A stretch of DNA of 64,000 bases from Peptoniphilaceae bacterium AM52-5BH (GCA_027669155.1 JAQEDR010000003.1:1-64000), one strand, 5' to 3'. Numbered from the stretch's first letter, positions 26,909-36,508 are shown. A program made the numbers and translations. The notes: generated from the sequence alone by a model not told the origin.

Positions 26909-27292
26909 ATGGATATCATAAGACGTCAGATGAATACAGACATCAATTCTATAAAACAATTTAATACAGATGCAATAGATCTTGCGAGAAAGACCTTTGA
27001 TGATGCAGATCTTCTCTTTAATATCAGGCTTATCTTAGACGAATTAATCATCAATTCCTACAAACATGGCAACAAGAAGGTCTACGACAGAAAGATCAAC
27101 TGTCTTGTCCTCGTAGATGATGATTACTGCTTGGTCAAGGTAAAAGATGAGGGCTGCGGCATACCTCTAGAAAACGAATCTGATCTTTTCTCAGACCACG
27201 GCAGAGGTCTTATGCTCGTTAAGGCAATCTCTGATAGTCTTATCATAAAAGAAAACGCAATTGCTGCACTAATTTTCAATAAGAAATTATAA
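26909..27292 (+). CDS. RsbW-like anti-sigma factor/histidine-kinase-type ATPase domain protein
   Basis: A 127-residue single HATPase_c_2 domain. The N box is LILDELIINSYKHGN (about 42-56), the G1 box is VKDEGCGIP (about 77-85) and the G2 region is DHGRGLMLVKAISD (about 96-109). This is the size and form of RsbW/SpoIIAB-type kinases that bind sigma factors or phosphorylate anti-anti-sigma proteins. No sigma factor or RsbV partner is adjacent, so the partner is unknown. Confidence 0.82.
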   Translation: MDIIRRQMNTDINSIKQFNTDAIDLARKTFDDADLLFNIRLILDELIINSYKHGNKKVYDRKINCLVLVDDDYCLVKVKDEGCGIPLENESDLFSDHGRGLMLVKAISDSLIIKENAIAALIFNKKL

Positions 27293-27323
27293 ATTAACAA
27301 AAAATTTGCAAATATATGTATTT

Positions 27324-27349
27324 AACATCCGAAAAAGGATGTTTTTTTG
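27324..27349 (+). terminator. Terminator of the RsbW-like gene
   Basis: AACATCC (27324-27330) pairs with GGATGTT (27337-27343), followed by T run to 27348. Confidence 0.88.
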
Positions 27350-27359
27350 TCGTTTATTA

Positions 27360-27387
27360 TTGATAAGATATTAACATGGGATATAAT
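27360..27387 (+). promoter_or_regulatory. Promoter of typA
   Basis: TTGATA (27360-27365), 16-bp spacer, TATAAT (27382-27387), about 37 bp before the chosen start. The location supports starting typA at 27424 and not at the upstream in-frame ATG at 27376, which lies within the promoter. Confidence 0.7.
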
Positions 27388-27423
27388 ATATTGATAGAAT
27401 TTGTTAGAAGGAAAGAAGGTTTT

Positions 27424-29247
27424 ATGAAAAGAGAAGATATTAGAAATGTAGCCATAATTGCCCACGTTGACCATGGTAAGACTACCCTTGTAGATGGTCT
27501 TTTGAGGACTAGTGGCTTATTTAGAGATAATCAAGAAGTAAATGAGAGAGTTATGGATTCAAACACAATCGAAAAGGAACGTGGAATCACTATTCTTTCC
27601 AAAAATACTGCAGTTTTTTATAAAGATATGAAAATTAACATCATAGACACTCCAGGCCACGCCGACTTCGGTGGAGAAGTAGAGAGAGTCTTAAACATGG
27701 CTGAGTCTGTTGTCCTTGTAGTTGATAGCCACGAAGGCCCAATGCCTCAAACAAAGTTCGTCCTAAAGAAGGCAATCGAGCTAGGTCTTCCAGCAATTAT
27801 CTGTATCAACAAGGTGGATAGACCAGATCAAAGAATCGACGAGGTGGAAGATGAAATCCTAGATCTTTTCATAAGTCTTGATGCGGATGAGTCCTACCTA
27901 GAGAGTCCTTTTGTCTATGCATCAGCCAAAAACGGTTGGGCATCAAACGAGAAGGGAACTGTAAAGGAAGATATGACAGATCTTCTAGATACTATTATCG
28001 ACTACACCCCAGCCTTCGAAGCAGATGAAGACGCCCCATTTAAGGTCCTAGTATCAACCACAGACTACAACGAATACCTTGGAAGAATCGCAATCGGTAA
28101 GGTAGAAAGCGGTGTGATTAGAAAAAATGATAATGCAGTAATAACCAACTACAACGATAAGGATAGACAGCTTAAGTCAAAGATTGTTACTATCTACGAA
28201 TTCGACGGACTTGAGAGAAAAGAAGTCGAAGAGTCTAAGTATGGTTCAATCGTTGCCCTTTCAGGTATGGAAGATATCAATATAGGAGATACTATTGGAA
28301 CTGAGGAAGACCCTGAGCCAATCGAGTTTACCAAGATTTCTGAGCCAACCCTATCTATGACCTTTTCTGTAAACGACTCACCTTTTGCAGGTCGTGACGG
28401 AAAATATGTAACAAGTAGACACCTTAGGGACAGGCTCCTAAAGGAAAAAGAAACTGACGTTTCCCTAAGAGTTGAAGCGACAGATACAACAGAGGCCTTC
28501 AAGGTATCAGGCCGTGGCGAGCTTCACCTTTCAGTTCTTATCGAAAACCTAAGACGTGAAGGCTACGAATTCCAAGTTTCAAAGCCTGAAGTTATGTTTA
28601 AGGAAGACGAAGACGGCAAGAGGACCGAGCCAATCGAGCTTGCAACTATTGATGTAGACCAAGAATATTCTGGATCCATCATAGAAAAACTAGGCCGCAG
28701 GAAGGGCGAGATGATCGATATGAAACCATCAAGCTCAGGCTACAACAGACTAGTCTTCAGAATCCCTGCAAGAGGCCTTATAGGCTACAGGACAGAGTTT
28801 ATGACAGATACCAAGGGTACAGGTATCCTCAACTCAGAATTCGAAGGCTACGACCATTACAAGGGCGATATGGAGACAAGAAGCGTAGGAAGCCTAATAG
28901 CAAGTGAGACAGGTATCGCCACAGCCTACGGACTAAACTCAGCCCAAACCAGAGGCCAACTTTTCATCGAACCAAGTGATGAGGTTTACGAAGGACTTGT
29001 AGTTGGTATGAATGCCAAAGGACTCGATATAGACGTAAATGTCTGCAAGAAGAAAAAGCTCACCAACACTCGTGCTAGCGGAAGCGATGATGCTATAATG
29101 CTAACACCTGCCAAAAAAATGTCGGTAGAAGAGATGATGGAATTTGTAGAAAAAGATGAGCTAATCGAAATAACACCAAACCACCTAAGAATTAGAAAAA
29201 GAATTCTAGATTCCAACCTAAGGTATAAGTCAAAGAAGAATAATTAG
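27424..29247 (+). CDS. typA: Translational GTPase TypA/BipA
   Basis: A 607-residue ribosome-binding GTPase. G1 HVDHGKTT (about 13-20), switch [16 protein letters not shown] (about 75-88), G4 NKVD, then the TypA-specific C-terminal domain with [38 protein letters not shown] and [16 protein letters not shown]. It takes part in ribosome assembly and stress adaptation. Start chosen at [19 protein letters not shown], after AAGGAAAGAAGG, giving the family's usual length. Confidence 0.96.
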   Translation: MKREDIRNVAIIAHVDHGKTTLVDGLLRTSGLFRDNQEVNERVMDSNTIEKERGITILSKNTAVFYKDMKINIIDTPGHADFGGEVERVLNMAESVVLVVDSHEGPMPQTKFVLKKAIELGLPAIICINKVDRPDQRIDEVEDEILDLFISLDADESYLESPFVYASAKNGWASNEKGTVKEDMTDLLDTIIDYTPAFEADEDAPFKVLVSTTDYNEYLGRIAIGKVESGVIRKNDNAVITNYNDKDRQLKSKIVTIYEFDGLERKEVEESKYGSIVALSGMEDINIGDTIGTEEDPEPIEFTKISEPTLSMTFSVNDSPFAGRDGKYVTSRHLRDRLLKEKETDVSLRVEATDTTEAFKVSGRGELHLSVLIENLRREGYEFQVSKPEVMFKEDEDGKRTEPIELATIDVDQEYSGSIIEKLGRRKGEMIDMKPSSSGYNRLVFRIPARGLIGYRTEFMTDTKGTGILNSEFEGYDHYKGDMETRSVGSLIASETGIATAYGLNSAQTRGQLFIEPSDEVYEGLVVGMNAKGLDIDVNVCKKKKLTNTRASGSDDAIMLTPAKKMSVEEMMEFVEKDELIEITPNHLRIRKRILDSNLRYKSKKNN

Positions 29248-29255
29248 AGGTTCTT

Positions 29256-29900
29256 ATGCTTAAAACGACCGAGAGAAATCTAAGCTTGCTAATAGCTCTG
29301 GCAACAATTTTAGTCTTTGCCCTAACTCTTGCCGGAGTTTTTATCAACAATGCCCTAGTAGGGCTTATGTGGAACGGGCTATTCCTACTAAGCTGGCTAA
29401 TGATGCTAGCTTTCGGTCTTATCGTCCTATTCGATAAGAAAGCCATGGGCTTTTCCATACTAACAGGAATAATAACAGGCCTGGCCTTTTGCGCCCTAAG
29501 TGCCCACGCTATCGTGATTCTAGCAAGATTCATACCGCAAATTCCCGGAAATATTATCTTGCCTAATATAGCTTTACTAAAACACAGTCAGATGATTTTC
29601 TATACGTCTTTGATACTTGTTTATTTTATTCATATTATAAATTACATAAGGCTCAATCCCCAAAGAAATCTCACTGCTGGCCTTGACGTTAAAGACGAAT
29701 CAATCAATGAAGATACGTCAGAAGAGCTTATAGAGACCGAAGATTCAAAAAATACTGAAGGAAAAATTCCAGAAAATAAGGACAGAGACCTAAGCGAGGA
29801 GGATTTAAAAATCTTAAACTCCCACAAGGATCCCCTAGATTTTCTAGAAGATGAAGAAGATAAGAGTGGAAGCATAAGTAATGAAGGAATGGAGGAATAA
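29256..29900 (+). CDS. Four-helix membrane protein with acidic tail
   Basis: A 214-residue protein not recognised. Four membrane helices are predicted at about 9-30, 33-55, 64-90 and 108-130; residues 140-214 are strongly acidic and probably cytoplasmic. It lies between typA (8-base gap) and rex (adjacent start/stop), so it belongs to a typA-rex-ABCF transcript. The tail contains EDLKILNSHKDPLDFLEDEED, a pattern that I cannot assign. Confidence 0.65.
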   Translation: MLKTTERNLSLLIALATILVFALTLAGVFINNALVGLMWNGLFLLSWLMMLAFGLIVLFDKKAMGFSILTGIITGLAFCALSAHAIVILARFIPQIPGNIILPNIALLKHSQMIFYTSLILVYFIHIINYIRLNPQRNLTAGLDVKDESINEDTSEELIETEDSKNTEGKIPENKDRDLSEEDLKILNSHKDPLDFLEDEEDKSGSISNEGMEE

Positions 29901-30545
29901 ATGGCTAAGCAAAACATTTCGTTATCAGTAATCAAGAGACTGCCAAAGTACTACAGATATCTTGAAAGCATCAATGAAAAAGGAATAATCAGGGTTTCTT
30001 CTAAGGAACTATCAGAAATCACAGGCTTAACTGCAAGCCAAATCAGACAAGACCTAAATCATTTCGGTTGTTTCGGCCAACAAGGCTATGGTTACAATGT
30101 AAGTGAATTAATCGACGAACTATCCAAGATCATTGGAGTTGACAAGAAATATTCTATGGTCCTAATAGGTTTCGGTAACATAGGTCATGCTCTTTACAAA
30201 TACAGATCATTTAGAGACCTAGGTTATGAATTTAAGGCAGTATTTGACAAACAACCTGAGCTTGTAGAAGATACTACAAGTGATGAAGTAGAAATCTATA
30301 ATGTAGACAAGCTAGAAGACTATCTAAAGGATAATCAAATAGACATAGGAATTATAGCAACACCAAAAGAAGCTGCCCAAGACATAACAGACATCCTTTG
30401 TGAGGGTGGAGTTAAGGGAATTTGGAACTTCTCTCCAGTAGACCTTAAGGTTAAAAACAATGTAGTTATCGAATCAGTTCATTTAGACGAGTCCCTCTTT
30501 ACCCTAACCTACTTTATGAACTCCCCAGAGGATTTTATATTTTAG
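29901..30545 (+). CDS. rex: Redox-sensing transcriptional repressor Rex
   Basis: A 214-residue Rex. The N-terminal winged helix shows RLPKYYRYLESINEKGIIRVSSKELSEITGLTASQIRQDLNHFG (segments), the dinucleotide motif is IGFGNIGHAL (about 89-98), and the domain-swap helix region is at the C-terminus. Rex senses the NADH/NAD ratio and represses fermentation and anaerobic energy genes. It fits an anaerobe with glycerol catabolism. Starts one base after the upstream gene's stop. Confidence 0.95.
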   Translation: MAKQNISLSVIKRLPKYYRYLESINEKGIIRVSSKELSEITGLTASQIRQDLNHFGCFGQQGYGYNVSELIDELSKIIGVDKKYSMVLIGFGNIGHALYKYRSFRDLGYEFKAVFDKQPELVEDTTSDEVEIYNVDKLEDYLKDNQIDIGIIATPKEAAQDITDILCEGGVKGIWNFSPVDLKVKNNVVIESVHLDESLFTLTYFMNSPEDFIF

Positions 30546-32465
30546 ATGAATGTCTTAACAGCATCTAACCTTGCCAAGTCCTACCCCCTAAAGGATATCT
30601 TCTCATCTGTTAGCTTTAGGATTGAAAAGGGGGACAAAGCAGGTCTTATTGGGGCAAATGGAGCAGGAAAGACAACCCTCTTTAATATCCTAACTGGAGA
30701 GCTAAGCCCAGATTCTGGAGAGATTTATATAGCAAATGACACAAAGGTAGGATATTTAAAACAAATCCTAAGCCTCGATACGGATATGACTATCTATGAA
30801 TTTGTCCTAGGAGCTTTCAAAAATCTCCTTGCCATTGAAAGAGAGATGAGAGAGCTTGAAAGGCAGATGGCAGTAGAAGAAGATCCAGACAAGCTCGATA
30901 CAATAATGAAGGTCTACACAGAAAAAAGCGAGAACTTTGCCGACAACAACGGCTACGCCATCAAAAGCGAAATCGAAGGGACCCTTACTGCCATGGGCTT
31001 TGCTAGGGAAGAATTCGATAAGAACATCTCTGAGCTTTCTGGTGGCCAAAAGGCAAGAGTTGAGCTTTCTCATTTGATATTAGAAAAGCCAGATCTTATC
31101 CTACTTGACGAGCCTACCAACCACCTAGACATAGGGGCTATCCGTTTTCTAGAAAATTTCGTAAAAAACTACAAGGGCTCTGTCATAGTCATAAGCCATG
31201 ATAGGTATTTCCTTGACAATACAGTAAACAAAATATTTATGATGGAAAATGGTCGCCTAGAATCTTACGAGGGAAACTATACAACCTTTATGGCCAAGAG
31301 GAAAAAGGATCTCGAAGTAAGACTTCACCAATACAAGTCCCAACAAAAGGAAATCGAAAGACAAGAAGAAATTATTGATAGACTAAAGAACTTGGGAGGA
31401 TCTAAGAGAAAAAGGGGGATTTCCCAATCTCGTTCTAGACAAAAGCTCTTAGATAAGATGGAAAGAATAGAAAAGCCAGTCGAGCTAAGAGATAGCATGC
31501 ATCTAAAGTTTACCCCACGTATCCAATCAGGAGTGGATGTCCTAAGGGTAAAGGACCTGGCGAAGTCCTATGGAGAGGAGGAGATTTTCTCAAATATTTC
31601 CTTCGATCTTTATAGGAAGGAGAGATGCGCCATAATCGGGGAAAATGGTGTAGGAAAGACAACTCTCTTTAGGATAATCATGGGAGAAGAGAATAAAAAC
31701 GGGGGAGACTTAAGGATTGGCCAATCTGTTAACATTGGCTACTTCGACCAAGAACAAAAGTCCTTAGACCTTACTAATACGATCTTTGAAGAAATATCAA
31801 AGACCTATCCCATGCTTACCAACTACGAGATAAGATCATATCTCGCCAAGTTTATGTTCTATGAAGATGATATCGATAGGACTATTGGAGAGCTTTCAGG
31901 TGGAGAGAGGGCGAGGATTTCTCTCCTTAAGCTTATGATATCAGATACCAACTTTATCCTAATGGATGAGCCGACCAACCACCTTGATATTGATAGCAAG
32001 GAAATCCTTGAAGATGCCATCCTAGATTATGAGGGAACAGTCCTTATCATAAGCCACGACAGATATTTCCTAAACAAAATCGCCGTGAAGATTTTAGATA
32101 TGAAAAACGACGGCATGGTTGAATATCTGGGAAATTACTCCTATTATGAGAAAAAACTCCGTGAAATGAGCCTAGAAGATGAGAAGAAGGAAACTCTCAC
32201 CAAGACTCAAATCAAAAAACAAAGGCAAAAGGAAAACATAAAGAAAAGCGAGCTAAGAAAAATCAAAAACGACATAAGAGATATAGAACGTCGTTTAGAA
32301 GAAATAGACGAGGAGATCAAATCCTTGACGGACCTTACTATGGCAGAAGGCTTCTACGACGATAATGACAAGGTCGCAGAAACTTTCTCTAGAATCAAAA
32401 GCCTCGAAGAGGAAAAAGAAAATCTCGATCACACTTGGTTAGAATTAAGCTTAAAAATAGAATAA
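30546..32465 (+). CDS. ABC-F family ATPase
   Basis: A 639-residue soluble protein with two ABC ATPase domains and no membrane helices. Domain 1: Walker A GANGAGKTT (about 37), signature LSGGQKARVEL (about 165), Walker B LLDEPTNHLDI. Linker about 240-310. Domain 2: Walker A GENGVGKTT (about 362), signature LSGGERARISLLKL, LMDEPTNHLDI. C-terminal coiled coil about 550-639. This is the plan of ABC-F proteins such as Uup/YdiF/EttA that act on the ribosome. No evidence singles out an antibiotic-resistance role. Confidence 0.92.
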   Translation: MNVLTASNLAKSYPLKDIFSSVSFRIEKGDKAGLIGANGAGKTTLFNILTGELSPDSGEIYIANDTKVGYLKQILSLDTDMTIYEFVLGAFKNLLAIEREMRELERQMAVEEDPDKLDTIMKVYTEKSENFADNNGYAIKSEIEGTLTAMGFAREEFDKNISELSGGQKARVELSHLILEKPDLILLDEPTNHLDIGAIRFLENFVKNYKGSVIVISHDRYFLDNTVNKIFMMENGRLESYEGNYTTFMAKRKKDLEVRLHQYKSQQKEIERQEEIIDRLKNLGGSKRKRGISQSRSRQKLLDKMERIEKPVELRDSMHLKFTPRIQSGVDVLRVKDLAKSYGEEEIFSNISFDLYRKERCAIIGENGVGKTTLFRIIMGEENKNGGDLRIGQSVNIGYFDQEQKSLDLTNTIFEEISKTYPMLTNYEIRSYLAKFMFYEDDIDRTIGELSGGERARISLLKLMISDTNFILMDEPTNHLDIDSKEILEDAILDYEGTVLIISHDRYFLNKIAVKILDMKNDGMVEYLGNYSYYEKKLREMSLEDEKKETLTKTQIKKQRQKENIKKSELRKIKNDIRDIERRLEEIDEEIKSLTDLTMAEGFYDDNDKVAETFSRIKSLEEEKENLDHTWLELSLKIE

Positions 32466-32514
32466 AAAAGATTAAAGCACCTTTTAGGGGGTATGTATAT
32501 ACTAAGGAGGGCTT

Positions 32515-33054
32515 ATGGGAACATTTAAAAGAGTAATATTTTCCGTAATGACTGTAGTATTGATCCTCTTGGGTGCTATTTTTCTATCAGTAGGACTCAT
32601 GAAGCTTGATATGCTATTTGACATCCTCTACTATTTACAAAATCCTAACGTAAGAATTGGAGTTATGGTTGTAGGCGGACTACTCTTGTTATTTGCAATA
32701 ATAGTAATAGTTGACCTAATCATAACATCTAACAGCGACTACGAATATCTCAAAGAAGACGAGGCTGGATCTGTCCTAATCAAGAGAAACTCCCTCGAGC
32801 ATACTGTAAAGACTGCCGTAGAATCAAAGGGCCTAGAGGCCTTACAGGCAGGGGTTGAGATATTATCGAAAGATGAGAAAATCAATGCAAAAACTAAGGT
32901 TCAAGTTGACGGCAATAGGGACTTAAGTCTCTTATCAGAAGAGTTAAAGTCTGAAATAAGAAAAGCTCTGACAGAGCTTACTGGGATTGCTGATGTCAAT
33001 GTAGATGTTCTCTTCGAGAAAAGCGAGCCTAGTTTGGAAGGAAATAAGAGGTAG
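32515..33054 (+). CDS. amaP: Alkaline shock response membrane anchor protein AmaP
   Basis: A 179-residue protein with two N-terminal membrane helices (about 7-28 and 45-70) and a C-terminal cytoplasmic region with an Asp23-like pattern (KTKVQVDGNRDLSLLSEELKSEIRKAL). AmaP anchors Asp23 at the membrane. The next two genes, DUF2273 and Asp23/Gls24, complete the usual cell-envelope stress cluster. Start after AAGGAGG. Confidence 0.85.
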   Translation: MGTFKRVIFSVMTVVLILLGAIFLSVGLMKLDMLFDILYYLQNPNVRIGVMVVGGLLLLFAIIVIVDLIITSNSDYEYLKEDEAGSVLIKRNSLEHTVKTAVESKGLEALQAGVEILSKDEKINAKTKVQVDGNRDLSLLSEELKSEIRKALTELTGIADVNVDVLFEKSEPSLEGNKR

Positions 33055-33057
33055 TAG

Positions 33058-33348
33058 ATGGACAATTTAAGAAATGAAAATCAAAAAGGATTCACTGTCT
33101 ATGACCTGGAAATGAGAAGAATGGATAGGGAAGATGAAGAGAAGGCCAAAAGACAGGCTTTCTATAGGAGAAACAAGGCAAAGCTAATAACTTGTATCTT
33201 GGGCATCCTTACCATCTTTTGTCTGTTTAACTTCGGGTTTTTTAGAACTTTAGGAATTTATATTGTAATGTTTATAGCTTATACTATTGGTGCCTATTTT
33301 GATAGGGACGTAAGGTATATTAGTTTTTTGAAAAAATTTTTTAGATAA
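33058..33348 (+). CDS. DUF2273 family small membrane protein
   Basis: A 96-residue protein. A charged N-terminal ~35 residues (with MRRMDREDEEKAKRQAFYRRNKAK) precedes two membrane helices (about 42-60 and 65-80). The spacing of the helices and its place between amaP and the asp23 gene match DUF2273 proteins. It probably helps to seat Asp23 at the membrane. Confidence 0.8.
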   Translation: MDNLRNENQKGFTVYDLEMRRMDREDEEKAKRQAFYRRNKAKLITCILGILTIFCLFNFGFFRTLGIYIVMFIAYTIGAYFDRDVRYISFLKKFFR

Positions 33349-33363
33349 TAATAGGAGGAAATT

Positions 33364-33816
33364 ATGACAGAAAAAAAAGACAGAATTGAAGAACTTAATG
33401 ACGGTAGAGAACTAGAATATGAAGAAAGCAAACTTATCATTGAAGATAAGGTAGTTGCCAAAATCGCAAGAATTGCAATTAATGGTGTTGATGGTATCCT
33501 TGAAATGAAAGGAAATATTGCAGATTCTATTGGATCATTCTTCTCAGGACGTGACGAACAATCAACAGCAGGAGTAAGCGTTGAAGTTGGCGAAAAAGAA
33601 GCTAAAATCAACCTAGATGTAATCATCGAATACGGCAAAAACGCTACAAGAATCTTCCAAGATATCAAAAGAGCTGTAACAAACAACATCAAAGAAATGA
33701 CAGGACTTGACGTAGTAACTGTTAATGTTGATGTTGTAGATGTTATGACAAAACAAGAATACGAAAAGAAAAATAGAGAAAGCAACAAAGAAAGAGAAGA
33801 ACAAAATAGATACTAA
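33364..33816 (+). CDS. Asp23/Gls24 family envelope stress protein
   Basis: A 150-residue cytosolic protein with the Asp23 core: ESKLIIEDKVVAKIARIAINGVDGILEMKG (in pieces, residues 19-48), GVSVEVGEKEAKINLDVIIEYGK and VTNNIKEMTGLDVVTVNVDVVDV. These proteins form a membrane-associated web linked to envelope stress. The 5' half has high-expression codon use. Good RBS (AGGAGG). Confidence 0.92.
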   Translation: MTEKKDRIEELNDGRELEYEESKLIIEDKVVAKIARIAINGVDGILEMKGNIADSIGSFFSGRDEQSTAGVSVEVGEKEAKINLDVIIEYGKNATRIFQDIKRAVTNNIKEMTGLDVVTVNVDVVDVMTKQEYEKKNRESNKEREEQNRY

Positions 33817-33829
33817 TACCTTCTCTTAT

Positions 33830-33960
33830 GGACTTATGCAAATAGCCTTCTGATTTTTCTTTAAAGACCTTTACAGGGCATAATCTTATCTGAGATTTGC
33901 CCTGAGACTAAGGTTAAGATAATCTAAGAGGGGCTTTATGCTTTGCATAAGTCCTTTTTG
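33830..33960 (+). ncRNA. Candidate structured RNA: ~125-base rod-like hairpin ending in a T tract
   Basis: GGACTTATGCAAA (33830-33842) pairs perfectly with TTTGCATAAGTCC (33942-33954), followed by TTTTTG. The interior continues to pair on the same axis: AGCC/GGCT, TCT/AGA, GATT/AATC, TCTTTAA/TTAAGA, ACCTT/AAGGT, CAGGGCA/TGCCCTG, AATCT/AGATT with loop TATCTG. This goes far beyond a normal terminator. It ends the asp23 transcript at least, and may be a processed or independent small RNA; it does not match a riboswitch consensus known to me. A decayed palindromic mobile element is the alternative. Confidence 0.55.
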
Positions 33961-33974
33961 TTTTAGGAGCATAT

Positions 33975-35198
33975 ATGAAAGAAAAGAAATTTTTAGATGA
34001 AAAAACTAGACCGATCTTTAAGTTGGGATTTTTACTAATCCTGGTATTTTTTGGCTTTTGGTATATAGATAGCGTAAAGGGAATACTCATTACTACATAT
34101 TCTGTTCTAAGACCTATAGTCTATGGCTTGGTCATTGCCTTTATCATAAATCTACCCATGAACTTCTTCCAAGAGAAGTTATTTAATAGATTTATCGACA
34201 AGGATAAGCATAAGAAGCTAGTACCAGTCCTTTCCTTAATCTTAGCCTGGATAATATTTTTCGCTATAGTGACCCTTATCCTTACAGTTCTAATTCCAGA
34301 GCTTGCCAATGCTATAACTTCCCTTATAGACAACATTCCGGTATTTTTCGATAGACTAATCGAATATCTCAATGATCAAAGGCTCTTCAAAGAAGTAAGT
34401 GCAGAGATAAGTGCCAAGATTAACAGCCTAAATGTAGATAATTTTACTAGAGAATTGAAGAGATTCCTAGATGGAAGAAACTGGGGCTTTGTTAGCAAAA
34501 CTTCATCAATCCTAAACTCAGTTTCTCAAACTATAATGACAATTGTAATGGGCTTTATCTTCTCACTTTATGTATCACTTAACAAGAAGGACCTACAAAC
34601 AAATACCAACAAGATTCTTCTTGCCAACTTCAAGGAAGAGAAAGTAAAACAAGTAAATTATATAGCCAAGCTTTCCTACGATTCCTTCTCAAGATTCCTA
34701 GAGACAAGATTTTTGTCTTGCCTAAGCCTTGGAATAATTTGCTTTATAGGAATGCTTATCTTAAGATTACCAATGCCAGCTATGATATCCATACTCGTTG
34801 GTGCCTTGGACATAATACCATACTTTGGACCGATAATAGCAACAGCAATTGGAATGATATTAATCTTCATCCAATCACCAGCCCAGTCCCTAGTATTTCT
34901 AATCTTTGTCCTTGCTATCCAACAAGTCCAAGAATCTATAATTTATCCATTAGTTATAGGCAAACACCAAGGACTTCCAGCGATTTGGATTTTCCTTTCA
35001 GTATTTGTAGGAGGAGGCCTATTTGGTATATTTGGTATGCTAGTTTCCATGCCGATAGCTACTGTAATCTACACCTTGGTTGAAGATTCTACCAAAAGGA
35101 AACTTAAGACAAAGGAAATTACAGAAGAAGATGTAAGAAGCCTTAATGAAAAGTCCTACGAAAGCATGCGAGAAGAAAAGATGGACTTTAAATTCTAG
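33975..35198 (+). CDS. AI-2E family transporter
   Basis: A 407-residue protein with about eight membrane helices (for example 14-30, 37-58, 70-100, 175-200, 235-262, 265-290, 300-325, 335-365). The family-typical block is FIGMLILRLPMPAMISILVGALDIIPYFGPIIA (about 246-280) and later QQVQESIIYPLVIGKHQGLPAIWIFLSV. Members export diverse small molecules or sodium ions in exchange for protons; AI-2 transport is not assured. Followed closely by a small gene of unknown function. Confidence 0.87.
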   Translation: MKEKKFLDEKTRPIFKLGFLLILVFFGFWYIDSVKGILITTYSVLRPIVYGLVIAFIINLPMNFFQEKLFNRFIDKDKHKKLVPVLSLILAWIIFFAIVTLILTVLIPELANAITSLIDNIPVFFDRLIEYLNDQRLFKEVSAEISAKINSLNVDNFTRELKRFLDGRNWGFVSKTSSILNSVSQTIMTIVMGFIFSLYVSLNKKDLQTNTNKILLANFKEEKVKQVNYIAKLSYDSFSRFLETRFLSCLSLGIICFIGMLILRLPMPAMISILVGALDIIPYFGPIIATAIGMILIFIQSPAQSLVFLIFVLAIQQVQESIIYPLVIGKHQGLPAIWIFLSVFVGGGLFGIFGMLVSMPIATVIYTLVEDSTKRKLKTKEITEEDVRSLNEKSYESMREEKMDFKF

Positions 35199-35206
35199 GA
35201 GGGAAA

Positions 35207-35620
35207 ATGAACAGGAAAAAAGAATTAGGAGAAGCCTTAGAAGCGGCACGACAAGTCCTAAGAGCTACTGACTCTGCTCTTAATATCTTAGGGAAGGCAA
35301 ACAAATGGTCCTTTTTCGATATCCTTGGCGGAGAAGGCTTGTCAAGTCTTATGAAAAGAAATCACATAAGATCTGCCAACAGGTCTATTAATGATCTAAA
35401 ATATGATATAGATAGACTAAAAAAGGAGTTAGGAGATATAAATATCGACCTACCAGGAGAAATCTCCGACAGCCTTTCTGATAATATGTTCGACATATTC
35501 TTTGACAATATCTTCACCGACCTAAGGGTAAGATCTGAAATCAAAGGAAAAATCAGCGAATTAGTTGAATTTAGAGATATGATAGAATCCCTTATCCAAA
35601 GATTGGAAAGAGAAATATAA
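35207..35620 (+). CDS. Conserved-looking hypothetical protein
   Basis: A 137-residue soluble, mostly helical protein. A Gly/Phe-containing segment (NKWSFFDILGGEGLSSLMKRNHIRSANR, residues ~28-55, in pieces) is followed by a coiled-coil-like helix and a C-terminal helix. I do not recognise a family. It follows the AI-2E transporter after eight bases with AGGAGG and ends before a terminator, so it is probably expressed with that transporter. Confidence 0.65.
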   Translation: MNRKKELGEALEAARQVLRATDSALNILGKANKWSFFDILGGEGLSSLMKRNHIRSANRSINDLKYDIDRLKKELGDINIDLPGEISDSLSDNMFDIFFDNIFTDLRVRSEIKGKISELVEFRDMIESLIQRLEREI

Positions 35621-35623
35621 GAG

Positions 35624-35658
35624 AAATTCCACGCCTGTAGGGGACGTGGAATTTTAAA
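35624..35658 (+). terminator. Terminator after the AI-2E transporter operon
   Basis: AAATTCCACG (35624-35633) pairs perfectly with CGTGGAATTT (35645-35654), then T-rich sequence. Confidence 0.88.
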
Positions 35659-35725
35659 TTCATCAATTAGCAGGAGAATACTTTTTTATGATATAATATT
35701 AAATAGAAAAATAAAAGGAGACAGC

Positions 35726-36502
35726 ATGGAATTTTCACCAATACCAATATCAGACCAGAAATTCTTAAACTTTATATTTATAGGAATCCTCGCAGGCAAA
35801 AAGCCAGTAACAGCAATGTTTGCCACAAAGGGCAATACCCTAATCCCACAAAGCCTTGCAGAAGAAATCGAGATAGATTATATAGACAAAGAACCAATTG
35901 ATGAGAAAACAGGCTTTAGAAGAGCGAAACTATCAACAATGACCATCGGAGGCCTTAAGCTATTAGATGTGCCAGTTGTAGTATGTAAGGACGAGATAGC
36001 GGACTTAGGAAAAGATCCCTCAGGTAAGCAATTCCCAGCGGATATGATCCTAGGCTGGAATATCATAAGCCAACTTGTCTTTAGGGGTGACTTAAGAAAG
36101 GGAAGGATGGAAGTTCAAAGCTCAGATATTAAAAAGCAAAGCTCAAAAACTAAGGAAAACTTCCTAGTATTTAAGCTAATTTTTAACAAAAGAACCTACA
36201 AGGCAGCCCTCGACAGCTCCCTTCCATTTACAAGAATCTCAGAAAATATAGCGAGGGAGATTAAAATCGAAAACGAAGACATAAAGCAAACTATCAACAT
36301 GCTAGAAATCAACGAAGAGGAAGTAAATTACGAATCTAAATTCTCATTTAAGATAGACGATAACACAATAACAGTCCCATCAACAAAAACCGACCCAGCC
36401 CTAAACGAAGAGGATATCCAAATAATTTTCGGAGCAGACCTACTAAGAAGTACATCCTGGGCCCTATACAACCCAATGGGCTACGTGAGAGTAAACAAAT
36501 AA
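35726..36502 (+). CDS. Tandem retropepsin-like aspartyl protease domain protein with one degenerate site
   Basis: A 258-residue protein with two similar halves. Half 1: MFATKGNTLIPQSLAEEIEI (31-50) aligns with the retropepsin catalytic box D-T-G, but Asp is replaced by Ala33 and Gly by Lys35; it ends with DMILGWNIISQ (106-116). Half 2: ALDSSLPFTRISENIAREIKI (161-181, in pieces) keeps Asp163-Ser-Ser and ends IIFGADLL (233-240). The order box, ~75 residues, then ILG-like block is that of bacterial aspartyl-protease-like proteins. Proteolytic activity is uncertain because one aspartate is missing. No signal peptide. Confidence 0.6.
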   Translation: MEFSPIPISDQKFLNFIFIGILAGKKPVTAMFATKGNTLIPQSLAEEIEIDYIDKEPIDEKTGFRRAKLSTMTIGGLKLLDVPVVVCKDEIADLGKDPSGKQFPADMILGWNIISQLVFRGDLRKGRMEVQSSDIKKQSSKTKENFLVFKLIFNKRTYKAALDSSLPFTRISENIAREIKIENEDIKQTINMLEINEEEVNYESKFSFKIDDNTITVPSTKTDPALNEEDIQIIFGADLLRSTSWALYNPMGYVRVNK

Positions 36503-36508
36503 ACAAGG

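Noticed and set aside
34718..35083. 121-codon plus-strand frame inside the AI-2E transporter gene
   Set aside because: A shadow frame; the transporter frame has clear family motifs over the same bases.
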